In this document: piece by piece, positions 1 to 11,776 of the stretch
Numbering within the stretch: position 1 is the stretch's first letter
How the letters are laid out: the number at the start of each line of letters is the position of its first letter
Source: Coprinus comatus
Lineage: Eukaryota > Basidiomycota > Agaricomycetes > Agaricales > Agaricaceae
DNA: 64,000 nucleotides
Direction of reading: 5' to 3'
Assembly: GCA_034638255.1 (NCBI GenBank)
Contig: JAWPGT010000045.1
Coordinates: 62,001 to 126,000, forward strand
Translations under genes and position numbers: made by a program
The notes under the pieces: generated by a model
What the model saw: only the letters and a program-made list of their open reading frames with translations
The model's database searches: none
Told to the model about the DNA's origin: nothing

Positions 1-3000
1 TGTTCAAAGGACGAGCACTACACAGAAGATCAGCATAAAATTCATCGTGGGTATAAATAAATAATAAATGAACTTACTTTGGCGAGAAATTGAAAATCGT
101 ATGCGATTTTGCACCAATCCATTCTCCCAAATCTTCAGCATTAGCAAGTGAAACACCACAAGCCACAATTCTAGTAGGAACCTTTGTCTGGAATGACACA
201 TATCTCGTACGAGAAATCACAACTTCATAAGTCGGTCCAACTTCACCACCAACTTGTTGAATCTCATCAACAATCAAAAGTCCAATATTTTGAACATTCT
301 TTCGTTGACGCCATCTTCTCGAAAGAACATCCCACTAAAAACAAATCATAGTTAATAAACCAAAATCATTTCAAAGAAGAAAAACATACTTGAGTAGGTG
401 TACAAACCACAACATCAGCCTTCTCCAACAACCTCAAATCCGCACTATTCTCTCCAGTCAACCCAACAATCTCTTTCCCACCTTGCAATCCTTTGAATTT
501 CCCTCTCCATTCTTCCACTCTCTGATCCACCATTTCCTGAAACGGTTCAATACAAACAGCTCTAGGTTGTTCTTTTTTACTCCATAACCTCAATAATGCA
601 AATTCTGCACAAATCGTTTTACCACTACCCGTTGGAGCTCCTATAAACACATTTTCATCCGATGTGTATAACGCTTGGAATACTTGAGTTTGAATTTTAT
701 TGAAAGTGTTAATACTATTCGCATAAATTGATTCAAACTCTTTATTGTGAAGAGCCGAGAGTGGTAAAGATTGAAGATCTAAAAGAGGTGTAGGAGCTGG
801 GAATTTAGCAGGCAAGATTAAATGTTTGAAACTGATTGGAAGTCGAGTTTCGGAATGAAGCCAACGATCCGAGATGATTGAGATGTAATAATTGGGTGGG
901 ACTGGTTCAAACATTGGTACAGTCAGCGTCACGTTATGTTCATCTTCAGCGTATCGTTGACGAAGAACGAATGTATCATGGAACAGGATTACTTCACCAT
1001 CAACATCCTCAACAAGGATAATGAAGGTTTCAGCACCTCCATGAATCTTCTCTTCCCATCTGAAATCAGGAACAATGGAGAGATCGATACGAAGAAGAGA
1101 ACGCGTGATAGGTTGGACTTGGGCTTGTAACCTATAGACGGGATTACGTCAGTAAACCAATAAATCAAGAATATATCGCAATTCACTCACTGAAGTTTAG
1201 GGAAATTATGAACAAGACGATGTACAAGCTTCCCAGCATTCGGAATACCAATAAGTTCACCAATCTCAGGAGGAGTCAAGTCGAAATAACGATACCACGG
1301 CTACGAATAAAAAATGAATTTAAAAAAATCATTACATAATCAAAAGAACAAACTCACGAATTGTTTTCCTTCAGCTTTACGAATAACATCAGCAGGTACA
1401 CCTTTGAATTGACGAAGAGGTGTCATAGATCCCCACATCCTCTTATCAACCATTTTACAAAGATCAAGCGCCGCCTTTGCAGGAACCGCCCAACCGCGTT
1501 TCAAACAAATTTCATACATGGCACGAATAATACTAAAAATAAAAGTCAATAAAAAATACCAAACATGATTCAAGGTGACTCACCGTCCAGCAGATTGTTG
1601 AATGAAAACCATATCAGCAACAAGTACGAAACCTGATCAAATGATTTATCAGTCCAACTTCCAATTCCATCAAAAAACATAACATACCTTCGAGTTTCAA
1701 TTGTGAAATATATGCCTGCAACAACACATTAATCTTTGCAGCCGGTTCCTCTACACTCTCCTTAACCGGAATCGGTACTCTCTCCAACAACTTTCCCAAT
1801 TCCAACTTCTCTTCCTGTCTAACCGGAATCAACTTGAACTCATTCGAAAGTGCAAATACCCTAAACAACTCCAATGTCGACATGTTCGGCTTCAAATGCT
1901 TATTATAAGTCATCATCGAACTATACGTCACATAATAATGTGATGCGATTTTTCCAAGCTCTGTACTGGAGAAACGACCAGTAGATCTTTCGTATTTGAT
2001 TAGTTGACATTTTTCGAGCATCACTGCTGCTGAGTGGATGATATCGGCTCGTTTTTGAATTAGACCATTGTCGTCTTGGTAATCGACGCCAACGCCATAA
2101 AGACCTGGATCCTTAAGCATACGTACAAACCTTTTGACAAGAATATCAGTATTCGATTCAATGAGAAGGAATATCCAAGACTCACAGATAAGTATACCCA
2201 AGCCATTGAACAGCCTCATCCCTATTCCTAATAGTTCCAAGCACGATCTCCGCATTCAAATTATCCGCCAACTTGGAAACGAACTGACTCTCGATGGGAA
2301 GTTGCTGATTAAGCAAAGAGAGATAATATTGAAGCTCTTGATGATTCGTGATGATGGTACCTTCTCCAAAGGTATCATATTGAGGACGACCAGCACGACC
2401 CAACATTTGCAAAACATCTTGCGACGACAGTTCAACCCATCTTCCCTTTTCAGGATTATAAATCTGAGTACCCTTGATGATAACCGAATGTGCTGGCAAG
2501 TTAACACCCCAAGCAAGAGTTGCAGTACAAACGAGAACTTGAACATGACCTTCCCTAAAGAGATCTTCGACAATCCTACGATCTTCACGATTCATACCGG
2601 CATGATGGATAGCGAAACTAAAAGGAAGAACATCACGAAGGTTGGGGTCTACAACATTTGCACCTTCTTCTGTCAAGATCTCACGAGTTGCACCTTCGGG
2701 TTTGACAAATTGGGTGATGTTTTCCTTTTCCACTGCCATGTCACGTAGGAACTTTGCGGTCTTTGCGGTTTCTTTACGGGAGTGAACGAAGACGAGTGTT
2801 TGATTCTTGCCAGCTTGATCGAGTACCTTTTCATAGCACACCTCGTTCATGACTTGATAGCGTTTGATAGCTTTCTTTTCCGTGATACCAATGAATTGTT
2901 GTTGGAGACCACAAGGACGGTAGCTGGCGTCGAAGTAGAAAAGACCCTTCTTTTCATCAACACGGAGGAAAGCAGCGACGTCTTGATAATTTGGAAGAGT

Positions 3001-5043
3001 AGCGGAAAGACCAATGAGACGGACATAGTCGTTGGTCTGCTCCATACGACGGATGGTACGAGCAACGACAGCTTCAAGGACAGGACCACGTTCATCGTGC
3101 AGCAGATGAATTTCATCAATAATGATGAGACGAACAAGGTTGGTGTAACTGGTATCTGTACTCTTGCGCGTGATGACATCCCACTTCTCAGGGGTAGTGA
3201 CGATGATTTGTGTTTCGGCAATTTGTTGCTTGGTCATTTGAGAATCACCAGTAAGTTCGCCAACCTGGATACCAAAGACTTTGAGACGTTCAGTAAAGTT
3301 GCGGACCATCTCTTGTACAAGAGCTTTCATGGGAGCAATATATACAATCTTGAAACCATCAAGATCAAATTCTCCGGTTTCGTCGTTCCTCCACTTTGCG
3401 AGCTCACTGAGAACAGTCAACATGGCGACGTTGGTCTATGAAACAAATGGTTAGCATATATACATTGCGATAAATAAATAAACGCGTACCTTTCCAGCAC
3501 CAGTGGGTGCACAGAGGAGAATGGGTTCGTCTGTGCCGAAAGCGACAGGGAAAAGTTTGCTCTGAACACGATTAAGACGAGGGACAGTGAAAGCTTCACG
3601 AGCCCAGAGAGGGAGTTGTGTGATGGGGATGAGTTCGTTGTCGGTGACTGGTTTTGTCTTTGGGTGGGGAACATGAATCTCTTCGTAACCCTTCTTGGAA
3701 CGCTTGAATGAACCTTCGGGAAGTATGCACTTTTTGTTGGACATGAGATGACCCCCTTGGCTGAAGGCCATGCTCTCGAGATCGACGATACGCTTGGGTT
3801 GGACGGTAGAACCAGGGGCGAGAGTAGCAGTCTTGGGGACTGTGGGATGGGGTTGGTCTACGTCCATAGCGTCCGAAGATCGCTGAGGCTGTTTGTCGCC
3901 AGCAAGCTCACGAAGAATCCAACCAACTCCCTTTTCCCTCATCGCAACTTCGACATTGACGCGTTCGTCAGCATCGCTACGGATGAGTTTTGTACACCAC
4001 ACAATAGGGTCACGGTTCTTGATGAAGATCTGGATGATATGGTGACTCTGGTAGTCAAACAGCTCCATAAGCTGGTTTTCACAGTCACGAAGACTGGACT
4101 CGGAGCCGAGGATGGACAGCACAGACGCTGCTTTGTCTGCAGCAGTAACAGGGTCTGGGTATATTTCAGATATCTGGCGTTGCACCCAGAAACCATCGAT
4201 GGAATGGGGCGACACAATGTCCTTTTGAGCCTTGGTAGATCGGTCGCGTTCTTCTCCACCAATAACCATCTCCTCCTCTGCTCCTCCATCCTCCGCAACA
4301 GGCCCCTCATCCTCTTCCTCTTCCTCTTCTTCATCATCGTCAGAGTCGCCACGTACTTCAAAACCCTCGTCATCATCTTCTTCCTGTTCTTCTTCGTCAA
4401 ACACGACCGCCACTCCAACTTCGTCATCAATCTCCGCATCCTGACGCTCCATGTCAGGATCCTCCATAACCGCGTCATCCGCATTATAATCCGTAACCTT
4501 TTTTGAAAGATTAAGCAGCTGCGAAAACTGTTCGGTACTAATAGTCCCCAACACCGACTCCATATCGCGTTTCTTGTCAAAATCCCTCAATGACTCATTT
4601 TTCAACGTCTCCAACACCGTATCCGTAGCACTCCTTATTATATCCTGAGACTGATCACCAACAGCTGAATGAACAGCAGAAAGCATCAATTCATACACCT
4701 GTCGTGTTTCAGCTGTACGTGGTCTATAAGCCAGTCCTTCCACATCAGCAGTAGCTTCAATAATATCCGTATATCCAAATCCTGTCGTTTCCGCCTTTCT
4801 TCTTGGTTTTTCTTGAGATTCTTGAGCTTCCGTCGCCTTTTTCTTCTTTTTGTCAACGTCTTTGGGTGCTTGTCGGACGACGCGTGAACCCATTTCACGA
4901 GGGTCTATACGTCCAGCGAGTGAAGTAGGAGCACCATCTGGTTCTTTGTCTCTTCTAGGTAATGCTGATCTATCAGCTGTAAGAACGAGTGAAGAAATGG
5001 CGCCATAGTTGTAGCCAGAGAGATCTGGTTTACGGCCAGACAT
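1..5043 (-). CDS. BRR2: Pre-mRNA-splicing helicase BRR2, N-terminal about 1532 residues (C-terminus beyond window)
   Basis: Ski2-like RNA helicase of the U5 snRNP that unwinds U4/U6 to activate the spliceosome in the nucleus. Inferred exons on the minus strand: 5043-3490, 3435-2186, 2130-1688, 1632-1584, 1532-1358, 1300-1191, 1131-390, 334-78 and 17-1; phase is continuous throughout. The N-terminus is Brr2-type with a long acidic stretch (about residues 220-265). Cassette 1 has motif I APTGAGKT split by the first intron, DEIH at about 625-628, SAT in GLSATLPNY, and the GRAGRPQYD motif. A Sec63-like region follows. Cassette 2 begins with APTGSGKT near residue 1360 but has DEIQ (about 1464-1467) and GVSL where an active helicase has DExH and SAT. 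A degenerate second cassette is normal for Brr2. Start ATG at 5043 is the family start. No frame lesion seen. Confidence 0.97.
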
Positions 5044-5086
5044 GGTGGTAGGAGGGTAAACAATTATAATTCAACTTTTCCACATC

Positions 5087-5690
5087 TTTTAATTTTCATT
5101 ACTTAAGCAACTTCGATGTTCTTTCTCAGGACTTCCTGTCCTAGGTGTAATATCAATATCATCTAATTCTTCCCTTCCGTCTTCTTTCTCATTATCGTCG
5201 TCGTTATCATCATCAACTAATGCTCCTTATTTTATTATATTTTTATTTGAGTTAATTTTAATTTTACATAAATGACTCATGAGAAGAAAAACTCACATAA
5301 CTAGCAACAATACTAAGCACCTCCCTCTCCACAAAAATAACTAGTAGTCCTCTCAAAAAACAGCTTGAATAACCGAAATCCCACAAAATGCACCAACAAA
5401 CAACTACACCCAAATCGTATAATTCTTAAAAAGTTAATTAATAATAGTGTTCAAGTTCGGCAAATGCGGAGCTACTGACGGTGTTGTTTTGGTTTTTGGT
5501 TTTGGTTTTTGTTGGATCAGGATGACCATGGATATGAACTCTATACCCTAACCATCTATTAATCCGATTCAGTAATAAACCTAATACATGATGATGATGA
5601 TGATGTAGTTCAGTGATGTTTTGTTTTCGTCTTGGTCTCCCCTAGTTTTATCTTCATCCCCGCCTTTACCTCCATCTCCGTCTTTGGCAT
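5087..5690 (-). pseudogene. Truncated duplicate of the HPP-family membrane protein gene
   Basis: This stretch matches 12490-13570 at nucleotide level: the 3' end of the coding region with its acidic tail, the intron with the same ATAAATGACTCATGAGAAG string, the exon-1 segment, and the 5' end. About 460 bp are missing, joining the Asp-rich tail codons directly to intron 1, so most transmembrane segments are gone. Several small indels also break the frame. It begins only about 45 bp from the BRR2 start codon. At 5373-5374 it keeps CC where the longer copy has a single C, which shows that the longer copy carries a one-base deletion. Confidence 0.85.
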
Positions 5691-6637
5691 TGTCGTAATG
5701 CTGATTACCCGCTAACGGGCGGGTACTGAATCTAACACCGCATTTCAAGGAGAGTTAACCTAGAAAGACCAGCTGCAGGTGCCAGGATTTCCTTTAACCC
5801 ATTAATTCAATTTTGGAATGATTTGAAGCAGGAAAAAGCCACTCAAGCTGATCTTTTGGAGAAAACTGTTTCTGTACTACAAACAGTTGTTCTCCAACTT
5901 AACAACATATCACATCCCAACGGGAATGTCCCAGTCGATCGTCATATAATCCTGAAGTAACAATTACAGCCAACGCTCAAATAATCTATTCTCCTCTACT
6001 CTGTCAGCCTCATATCCGTCTTAGGTGGCATCACGTCTTTCCAATGGTTGCAAGAATTCAACAGAAACATCATTAGTTATTCCACCAAATGAGAGACATG
6101 TGCATTCAATATCAACGACGCAAGAGTCTGAAAAAGTGGGGAGTCATTACCCTTTTAAACACACTACCAATACTCCTCCTAGTTCCTCCCTCCTCCTCCT
6201 CCGCCCCGCTGGTCTCGTGACTTCACTCTGGAGATCAGACGCTTACGCTGCTATACCGGTAACTATTCTTGTAGGCATTTCAGCTCTATTCATTCTCGTC
6301 ACATCCTCTTTCTACCCACACTAGCAATTCTCCGATTATCGACTTACAAGAAACATGAATTCTCCTTCAAGGATCCCTCATACCGGCGACGAGCCAATAC
6401 ATCCAGTACTTTGCTCCTACTGATCACCCCGCGCACCAATTAATGACGTCAGGGATGTTAAGAAAAACATCCCTCTCGTCGTCCATATTTTCACTCCCCG
6501 TCTTGCAGAAAATGATACTAGATCCTCATTATACACACACAAATACGACGCAAAGTATCAGTATCCCCTCTTGCATCATTCGCTTTACCTTATCTAGAAA
6601 ATTCAAAAGCCCCACCTGTACTCTTTGCTATGTAATC
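5691..6637. other. Intergenic, no supported gene
   Basis: A 58-codon open stretch at about 5784-5960 has a heptad-like Leu pattern (LLEKTVSVLQTVVLQLNN) and could be a relic of a retroelement gag coiled coil, but nothing else supports a gene. A perfect TGACGTCA octamer lies at 6444-6451, inside a block of about 30 bp that recurs inverted at about 25655-25685. Confidence 0.4.
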
Positions 6638-7165
6638 TTCCAAAGTCGGGACTGTAGTCATAATCAATATAATCAATCTATATCAATACTTGTCGTTCAC
6701 TTCGTGTCATCAGTGTGTAAAGACTTATGCAAAAAAGTTACAAATATCTTGTTATTTGGCAGTTTCTTGAGAACTCCTTTCTCAGAAAGCACATGTGTGA
6801 ATCTGATGATTAATGTTTACCAAAGTGTTTTTGAATTGACATGTATTGGAAAGTGAACTTGTACAGTTGATTCCTGGGATAAAAGTCGCAGGGACTTTAG
6901 TTCCATGTCCACGCCTGTCATCATCATATATTTGAGATATAGAGAATACTACACGTTTGATTGAACAGGGGAAATTAACTGATTCGAGGTGATGGTTGGT
7001 AGATATAGGGTACCGGAGTCATATAGCCTGATTTTTCATTTTCCGAAGAACAGATATTATATGTAATTCATAGATTGGGGAGTGAATAGTCACAACCCTC
7101 TGGCGGATTATCTGTGTAGACATCATATCAGATAAACAAAAAGGATGGATTGAATGAAAGAGAAA
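6638..7165 (+). repeat. Relic 3' flank of an F-box gene plus kinase 3' flank
   Basis: No coding content is supported. Positions 6640-6870 are the reverse complement of about 33530-33765, the region just downstream of the F-box fragment at 33775-34435; the match includes the GCTATGTAATCTTCCAAAG string found after several F-box copies here. Positions 6880-7165 match about 33190-33480 inverted. An F-box fragment presumably once stood to the left and was lost. Confidence 0.7.
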
Positions 7166-7346
7166 CTATAACTGACTGAACACATCATCCATTGCTGTAA
7201 TCAGTTCAGGAAGTCGACGCTCAACATCTGCCCTCTGATTCCATAACCAGTCATTAGAAGTAGGCTTTACCCAAAAGAAATTATCATGGAGTATGGTCAT
7301 CAGGTGTTTCCATGAGGCGCTGCCTGTAGATTTTAATGGCCAATTG

Positions 7347-9998
7347 TCATTGAACTGTGCATGACTCTTGAAGAAGTTTGTAATCAGGTTTCCATTTATA
7401 CAAACTCCCAAAAAACTCTCGTTTACAAGCACCAAGGGTTGTATACATGTGCGTCTTTGTCCATGGTGGAGTATCTGTTGGCGCGGACAAGCTGGGATGC
7501 AAGGGTGCTTTCGAAGGCCCATAACTGAATGGGAGGAGGTAGAGCATGTAATAAAAGTTTTCAACCTTTTGTGGATTCAGCACAGGGATATTTACGTTTC
7601 GAATTGTTGGTACGTACATCATCCCCAAGTCTACGTTGTGTGCTGTTACCACACAAAACGGGAATTGACATAAATGGGGGAGTTCCCTTGGTAAGAACAT
7701 TGATCAACATCGATGCAGACGGATAGAGAAGTGGGGGAGAATAAACACACTATCCTATCGGTAATATTGGAATGACCGTGCACCACTCGATCGCTGCTAT
7801 CGACAGGCTAAGTTGTATTAGTAGACGGATTTTGATAGTTGCTAAAATGACTGACATTGTTGACCAGACCAGCCATGTCAAAATCATGAACAAGACCGTA
7901 GACATCCTTAAGGGGAAAAGGCTTCCTGCGACAAAGCGAAATAGAGATGCCTTCCTTGTTAATCCGAGATGGTTTGGTAAACGTTGTCGGCTCTTCGCGT
8001 GCCAAAAGCAAGTTCCCGTCGCTAATGTCACGGTGGAAGAAACCCTTACTATATAACCACTCAATGGCTGAAAAGTAGTTCCGAGGTCAATGCAACAAAT
8101 AATATTGTGAGAGGACCATATGCATACCCCGATAGCCGTCTGCGATCTCACGAGCGACTTCTCCAAAGGACTCGTATTGGGATAAAGTTCGTTTGAACAA
8201 AGAAACAGTGATTGTCTCTTGTCGTCGTGGTAGAGTCTTTAATGCTTCTGGGAAACCTCTACTCTGATCATCAAACCCCCATACAGCTTCAAAGATGTTT
8301 GGTCCAGTGTAAATACTGCACAAATGTAAGGCAAATCCTTGAAATAACAATTACGACTTACCGATCAGGAGGGAGGATAAATCGAGCACCACTCTTTTCA
8401 TTTGTTAACAGCTCTGCTTCAACTGCCTCTTTAATCTTTCGTACTATATTCTCTTGAGATGCAATTGAATCAGGGTCTACGTTTTGGAATTTCAGAGCAT
8501 ATGGGCCAACGAAAACTTTCTGCCCTCTCTTCATTGTTCGTCTTGCCTCCGCCTGGTCTCTCTCATGGACCAATTCGAGATCACCTTCATTCTCAACCTC
8601 TCGATACGCACACCACACCCTTATCATGCAACCAATAAGAGAACCGCGATTGTCAGCCACATAGTGGAGATAGTAACGTTCGCGGCGGATAGATTCATCT
8701 GTCGTGTAATATATGGGAAGATAAGGAGCAACATCGTCTCCACCTAGTTCGAAACCAGGAATGTGGCCAAGGGTAGCGTCGTCAGCAATCGCGAAGGCAA
8801 GGGCCACCCGAATAGCTTCGAGAATACCTTTCCCAGTAGTCAGGTTCAACTCGCACTCTTCGGTACCCATGGCATCAGCCCGACAGAGGATTAGTCGTTC
8901 CGACGTCATACTCACGCCGAGCACGAACCGAAGATGTGGTTGTGCAAGACGTTGTTGTTGCATATACCGCAGTTCTTGTGTCACTGCAGATTTATAATCG
9001 CTAATCTTGATTTCCCCAGTAGAACGAAACGTCTTGAAGTCATCCATCATTCTAGGTTCGACTGCATTTTGTTTGAAGTGAGTAAATGTTGTTTTCGTGA
9101 TCGACGATCCCGCAGATGATGATTTTAGTCGTTGTAGCATAAAAGAGTCTGATGCTGAGGTGCGATGGGTTGTGGGTTTTGAATACGATTTCGTAATAGA
9201 TGTGAAAGAAAATAACCCAGAGCGCCTGTTTATATCTGTACATTGAAACTTGTCCTGTTTTGTGAAGCCTTCAATCGGTAGAGCAACAATGTCCGGGTGG
9301 TAGTCGTGGTCTTGTGATCGAGGCGTCCAGAGAGTACGTATTGGCGCTTTTGGAATGTCTGGACAATGGGATAGTGATGATGTGATTTTGTGTGAAATTA
9401 CTGCGATCGTGTTAAGAAATGTTGTTGCGTCCACGTCTCGTCCGGTTTTCAAAGCCTTTGCAAAACTACAGGAGTATGAATGGGCATTGTCTGCGTTCAT
9501 GGCGATATTATTATTGTAACCCGACAAGACCTCGAGGTAAGCATCGTGACAGCCATTGATGATTTTTGCATCGTCGACTCTCTTTTTGTCAATGGTGAGA
9601 TTGATGGTTCCAAGCCTAACAAGACCCAAAAGAATCTCTGTTGCCAGTTCAAGAGAAACCACATGTCCAAAGGTGTGCTCTACAAGATCGTCGCTTTTCA
9701 TCATTTTAAGATCGACAAAATGGTTGTTCATTTCATGATCGTCATTGGACGATTCATGGATCACAGTAATGGCACCACCTCCCGCTCTCTGAATAGGGCT
9801 GTTCTTGGAGCGAGAACGGGGAAACTATATGAAAAAAGATCAGTAAGAAAAGCATAGTATGTACAGTCAAAAGCGAGTGAAAAGTACCCGAGGTATTGTG
9901 TCTGTCAATTGAGCACGTGTCGTTCGAGCACAAACACGTTTTGGAAGTATGTTCTGGTTTTCTGGAAGCGAATTCTTCCTCTTCTTGTCACTTGCCAT
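7347..9998 (-). CDS. FunK1-type fungal protein kinase, copy A, frameshifted C-terminal tail
   Basis: Predicted Ser/Thr kinase of the basidiomycete FunK1 family; substrate unknown. Inferred exons: 9998-9888, 9824-8362, 8315-8128, 8067-7856, 7807-7751, 7686-7618 and 7565-7347; phase is consistent and gives 772 residues. Family landmarks: catalytic loop HRDISDGN (about 599-606), DFD metal site (about 649-651), GTPPFMSIPVL activation-segment motif at the start of exon 6, and a following LGDDVENFYYML helix. The N-terminus is basic (KKRK, PKR) and may be nuclear. A one-base insertion near 7355-7365, relative to the copy ending near 28575, shifts the last 60 or so codons. The displaced tail, ending DDVFSQL at 7166, is still readable in another frame. 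The kinase core is complete, so activity is possible. It is divergent from the F-box gene at 10068. Confidence 0.85.
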
Positions 9999-10067
9999 GA
10001 TAAAAAGATGGGCACCTTCTCTTAATAGTGAGAGTCCACGTTTAAACGTTTATGCTTGGCGTATACA
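9999..10067. promoter_or_regulatory. 69-bp shared region between divergent FunK1 and F-box genes, with ACGTTTAAACGT palindrome
   Basis: The two inferred start codons face away from each other with only 69 bp between them. A perfect 12-bp palindrome ACGTTTAAACGT occupies 10038-10049. The same arrangement and spacing recur in arm B. It must contain the core promoter of at least one gene, and transcripts of the two genes may overlap. Confidence 0.6.
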
Positions 10068-11708
10068 ATGAGGTAATAGTGTATATGTAATCCAGGATTA
10101 GTGGCCTCGACATACCTTTCGTTTTGACTAGCTCTACATCCAACACAGCCATCCGAGACCAGACACAACTATCCTGTGTTGTTTGTGGATGTAAAAACGC
10201 TCATACTGCTACTGCTCCTTTCAACCTCACAGAGGCTGAACAGATCACTCGCGATGTTGCCTCCATTGACCAACAAATCCAACTCTTATATGTTAAGCGC
10301 ACCTTGCTACTTAAGAAACTAAATACCATACAATCAGTCACATACACCGTCCCTCCCGAAGTTCTCTCGTATATTATGCAAATAATGACAGACATGAAGG
10401 AAAAAGACACAACACCCAAAAACCAACTTTCATCCTTCATTCCACTCCATCTCAGTGCTGTCTCGTCGTACTGGCGCCAGGTCGCTTGTTCAACACCTGC
10501 TCTATGGACATACCTCCGATTAGCATTTGACGATTATTTTTCAGTGAACGCATTTGTCAAGAACAAGATCCCCTTATTACGCTATTACTTCGAAAGAGCC
10601 AAAGGTTTACCCCTTTCCTTGACTTTTTTTCGAAAACTCACAATACATCAACCCGCTCATGGACGTTGCTCTTTGCGATAATCCGACGCGACTTTTTGCG
10701 CTGTCTGTTCCTGCAGAAGCGATGACGGCCTGGCAGGGAAAGCAGACCATATATTCTCAATTGGAACACTTAGATATAACAGCACGGCCTCCTTGGCAAT
10801 CACCTAGAGAGTGGACACTCCCCATAACACCCAAATTGCGACATCTAATTCTTGATGGTGCCATTGTCCCAAGCATCCCTTCCTCGGTCAACATCACACA
10901 CCTCCACCTCTATAACATTCCATATTCATGCTGCATCCGCATGTTACTCGAATGTCGGGAAACCATTATTGAATTCAAACTTGTTTCTCCAATCACCACT
11001 ACTACTAGCAGCGCGATCCCGCCACCAGCCCTGGGAAATACGATCTATACCTTTCCGCGACTTCGAACCCTTAATTGTGACTTATCCCCCTATGAAGAAA
11101 TCCCAAATGCTTTGAATACACTTATCCTTCAACACCTTAATCTACCCTCCCTTCGTGATGTTTCATTTAACAATGTAACAGAAAATCATATACAACTTGG
11201 AACACCAGCACCTCTGATGAAAACGACATCCGTTTTATCCTCAGTGTATGTTTCGCATCCAGAACGGTCATATCACGAATTCCAGAAAGAGGAAATTGCC
11301 CAGTTGTTTGATCAGGTCGATACAAAGATTTTGTTTATTGATACCACGGCCCAAGAGTTCTTGAATACTTTGCACACTTTGACTCCCTCACTTCACCCAG
11401 AAAACAAAATACTCATTCCGGCTTTGAAGACATTATGCGCTACATATTTTGTAATCAGTCAATATAGCTGGTACTTTGATTTAATATCCAAAGCGCTTGT
11501 CAAAATGTTAGAAGAACGTCAATGTGGAGGAACACTTGGAAACCCATTTTTTATCGGATTTCGGAAAGAACGTGCTTTTGAAATTTCCCGTCATGACGCG
11601 ATATTGCAAGATTTAGCTAATTGTGCAGTTTTGAAGTTCACTAGGTGTGGAACTATGCCTGACCCTGGACATGAGGAAATGGACAAATATTTGGTAACTT
11701 TTGAATGA
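10068..11708 (+). pseudogene. F-box-like protein, copy A, frameshifted
   Basis: Counterpart of the intact gene at 28850-30476. Exon 1 holds only ATGAG (10068-10072); the intron runs to the TAG at 10129-10131 and exon 2 starts at 10132, giving MSSTSNTA. This start was chosen because no in-frame ATG lies between the TAA at 10088-10090 and the conserved sequence. The N-terminus has the CxxCxC-x3-H cluster, a short coiled coil and the F-box-like segment. Between about 10625 and 10660 the sequence is 11 bp shorter than copy B, so the frame changes after LPLSL; the remaining 350 codons (LRR-like repeats, SLHPENK, KMLEER, C-terminal TRCG block) continue open in another frame. If this is real, only a truncated product of about 180 residues with the F-box segment could be made. 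Confidence 0.8.
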
Positions 11709-11776
11709 AGCTGATTCTTGTAGCTTTTGCTATGTAATCATGTAATATTGGAACTGTATCTACTACTAACCACGGA

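Noticed and set aside
4232..4444. Ser-rich plus-strand ORF opposite BRR2
   Set aside because: It is the antisense of the BRR2 acidic stretch, a codon-composition shadow.
5450..5640. Tandem TTTTGGTT and GATGAT runs as a microsatellite feature
   Set aside because: They correspond to Asn/Lys/Pro and His codons of the HPP relic rather than an independent repeat array.
7347..7700. Reading the kinase across 7611-7807 as one exon
   Set aside because: That path gives a stop and destroys the GTPPFM motif; splicing 7751 to 7686 and 7618 to 7565 restores family motifs and phase.
10124..10681. F-box copy A starting at TTG 10124
   Set aside because: A non-ATG start is unnecessary: ATGAG plus a good intron gives an ATG start in the same frame in both copies.
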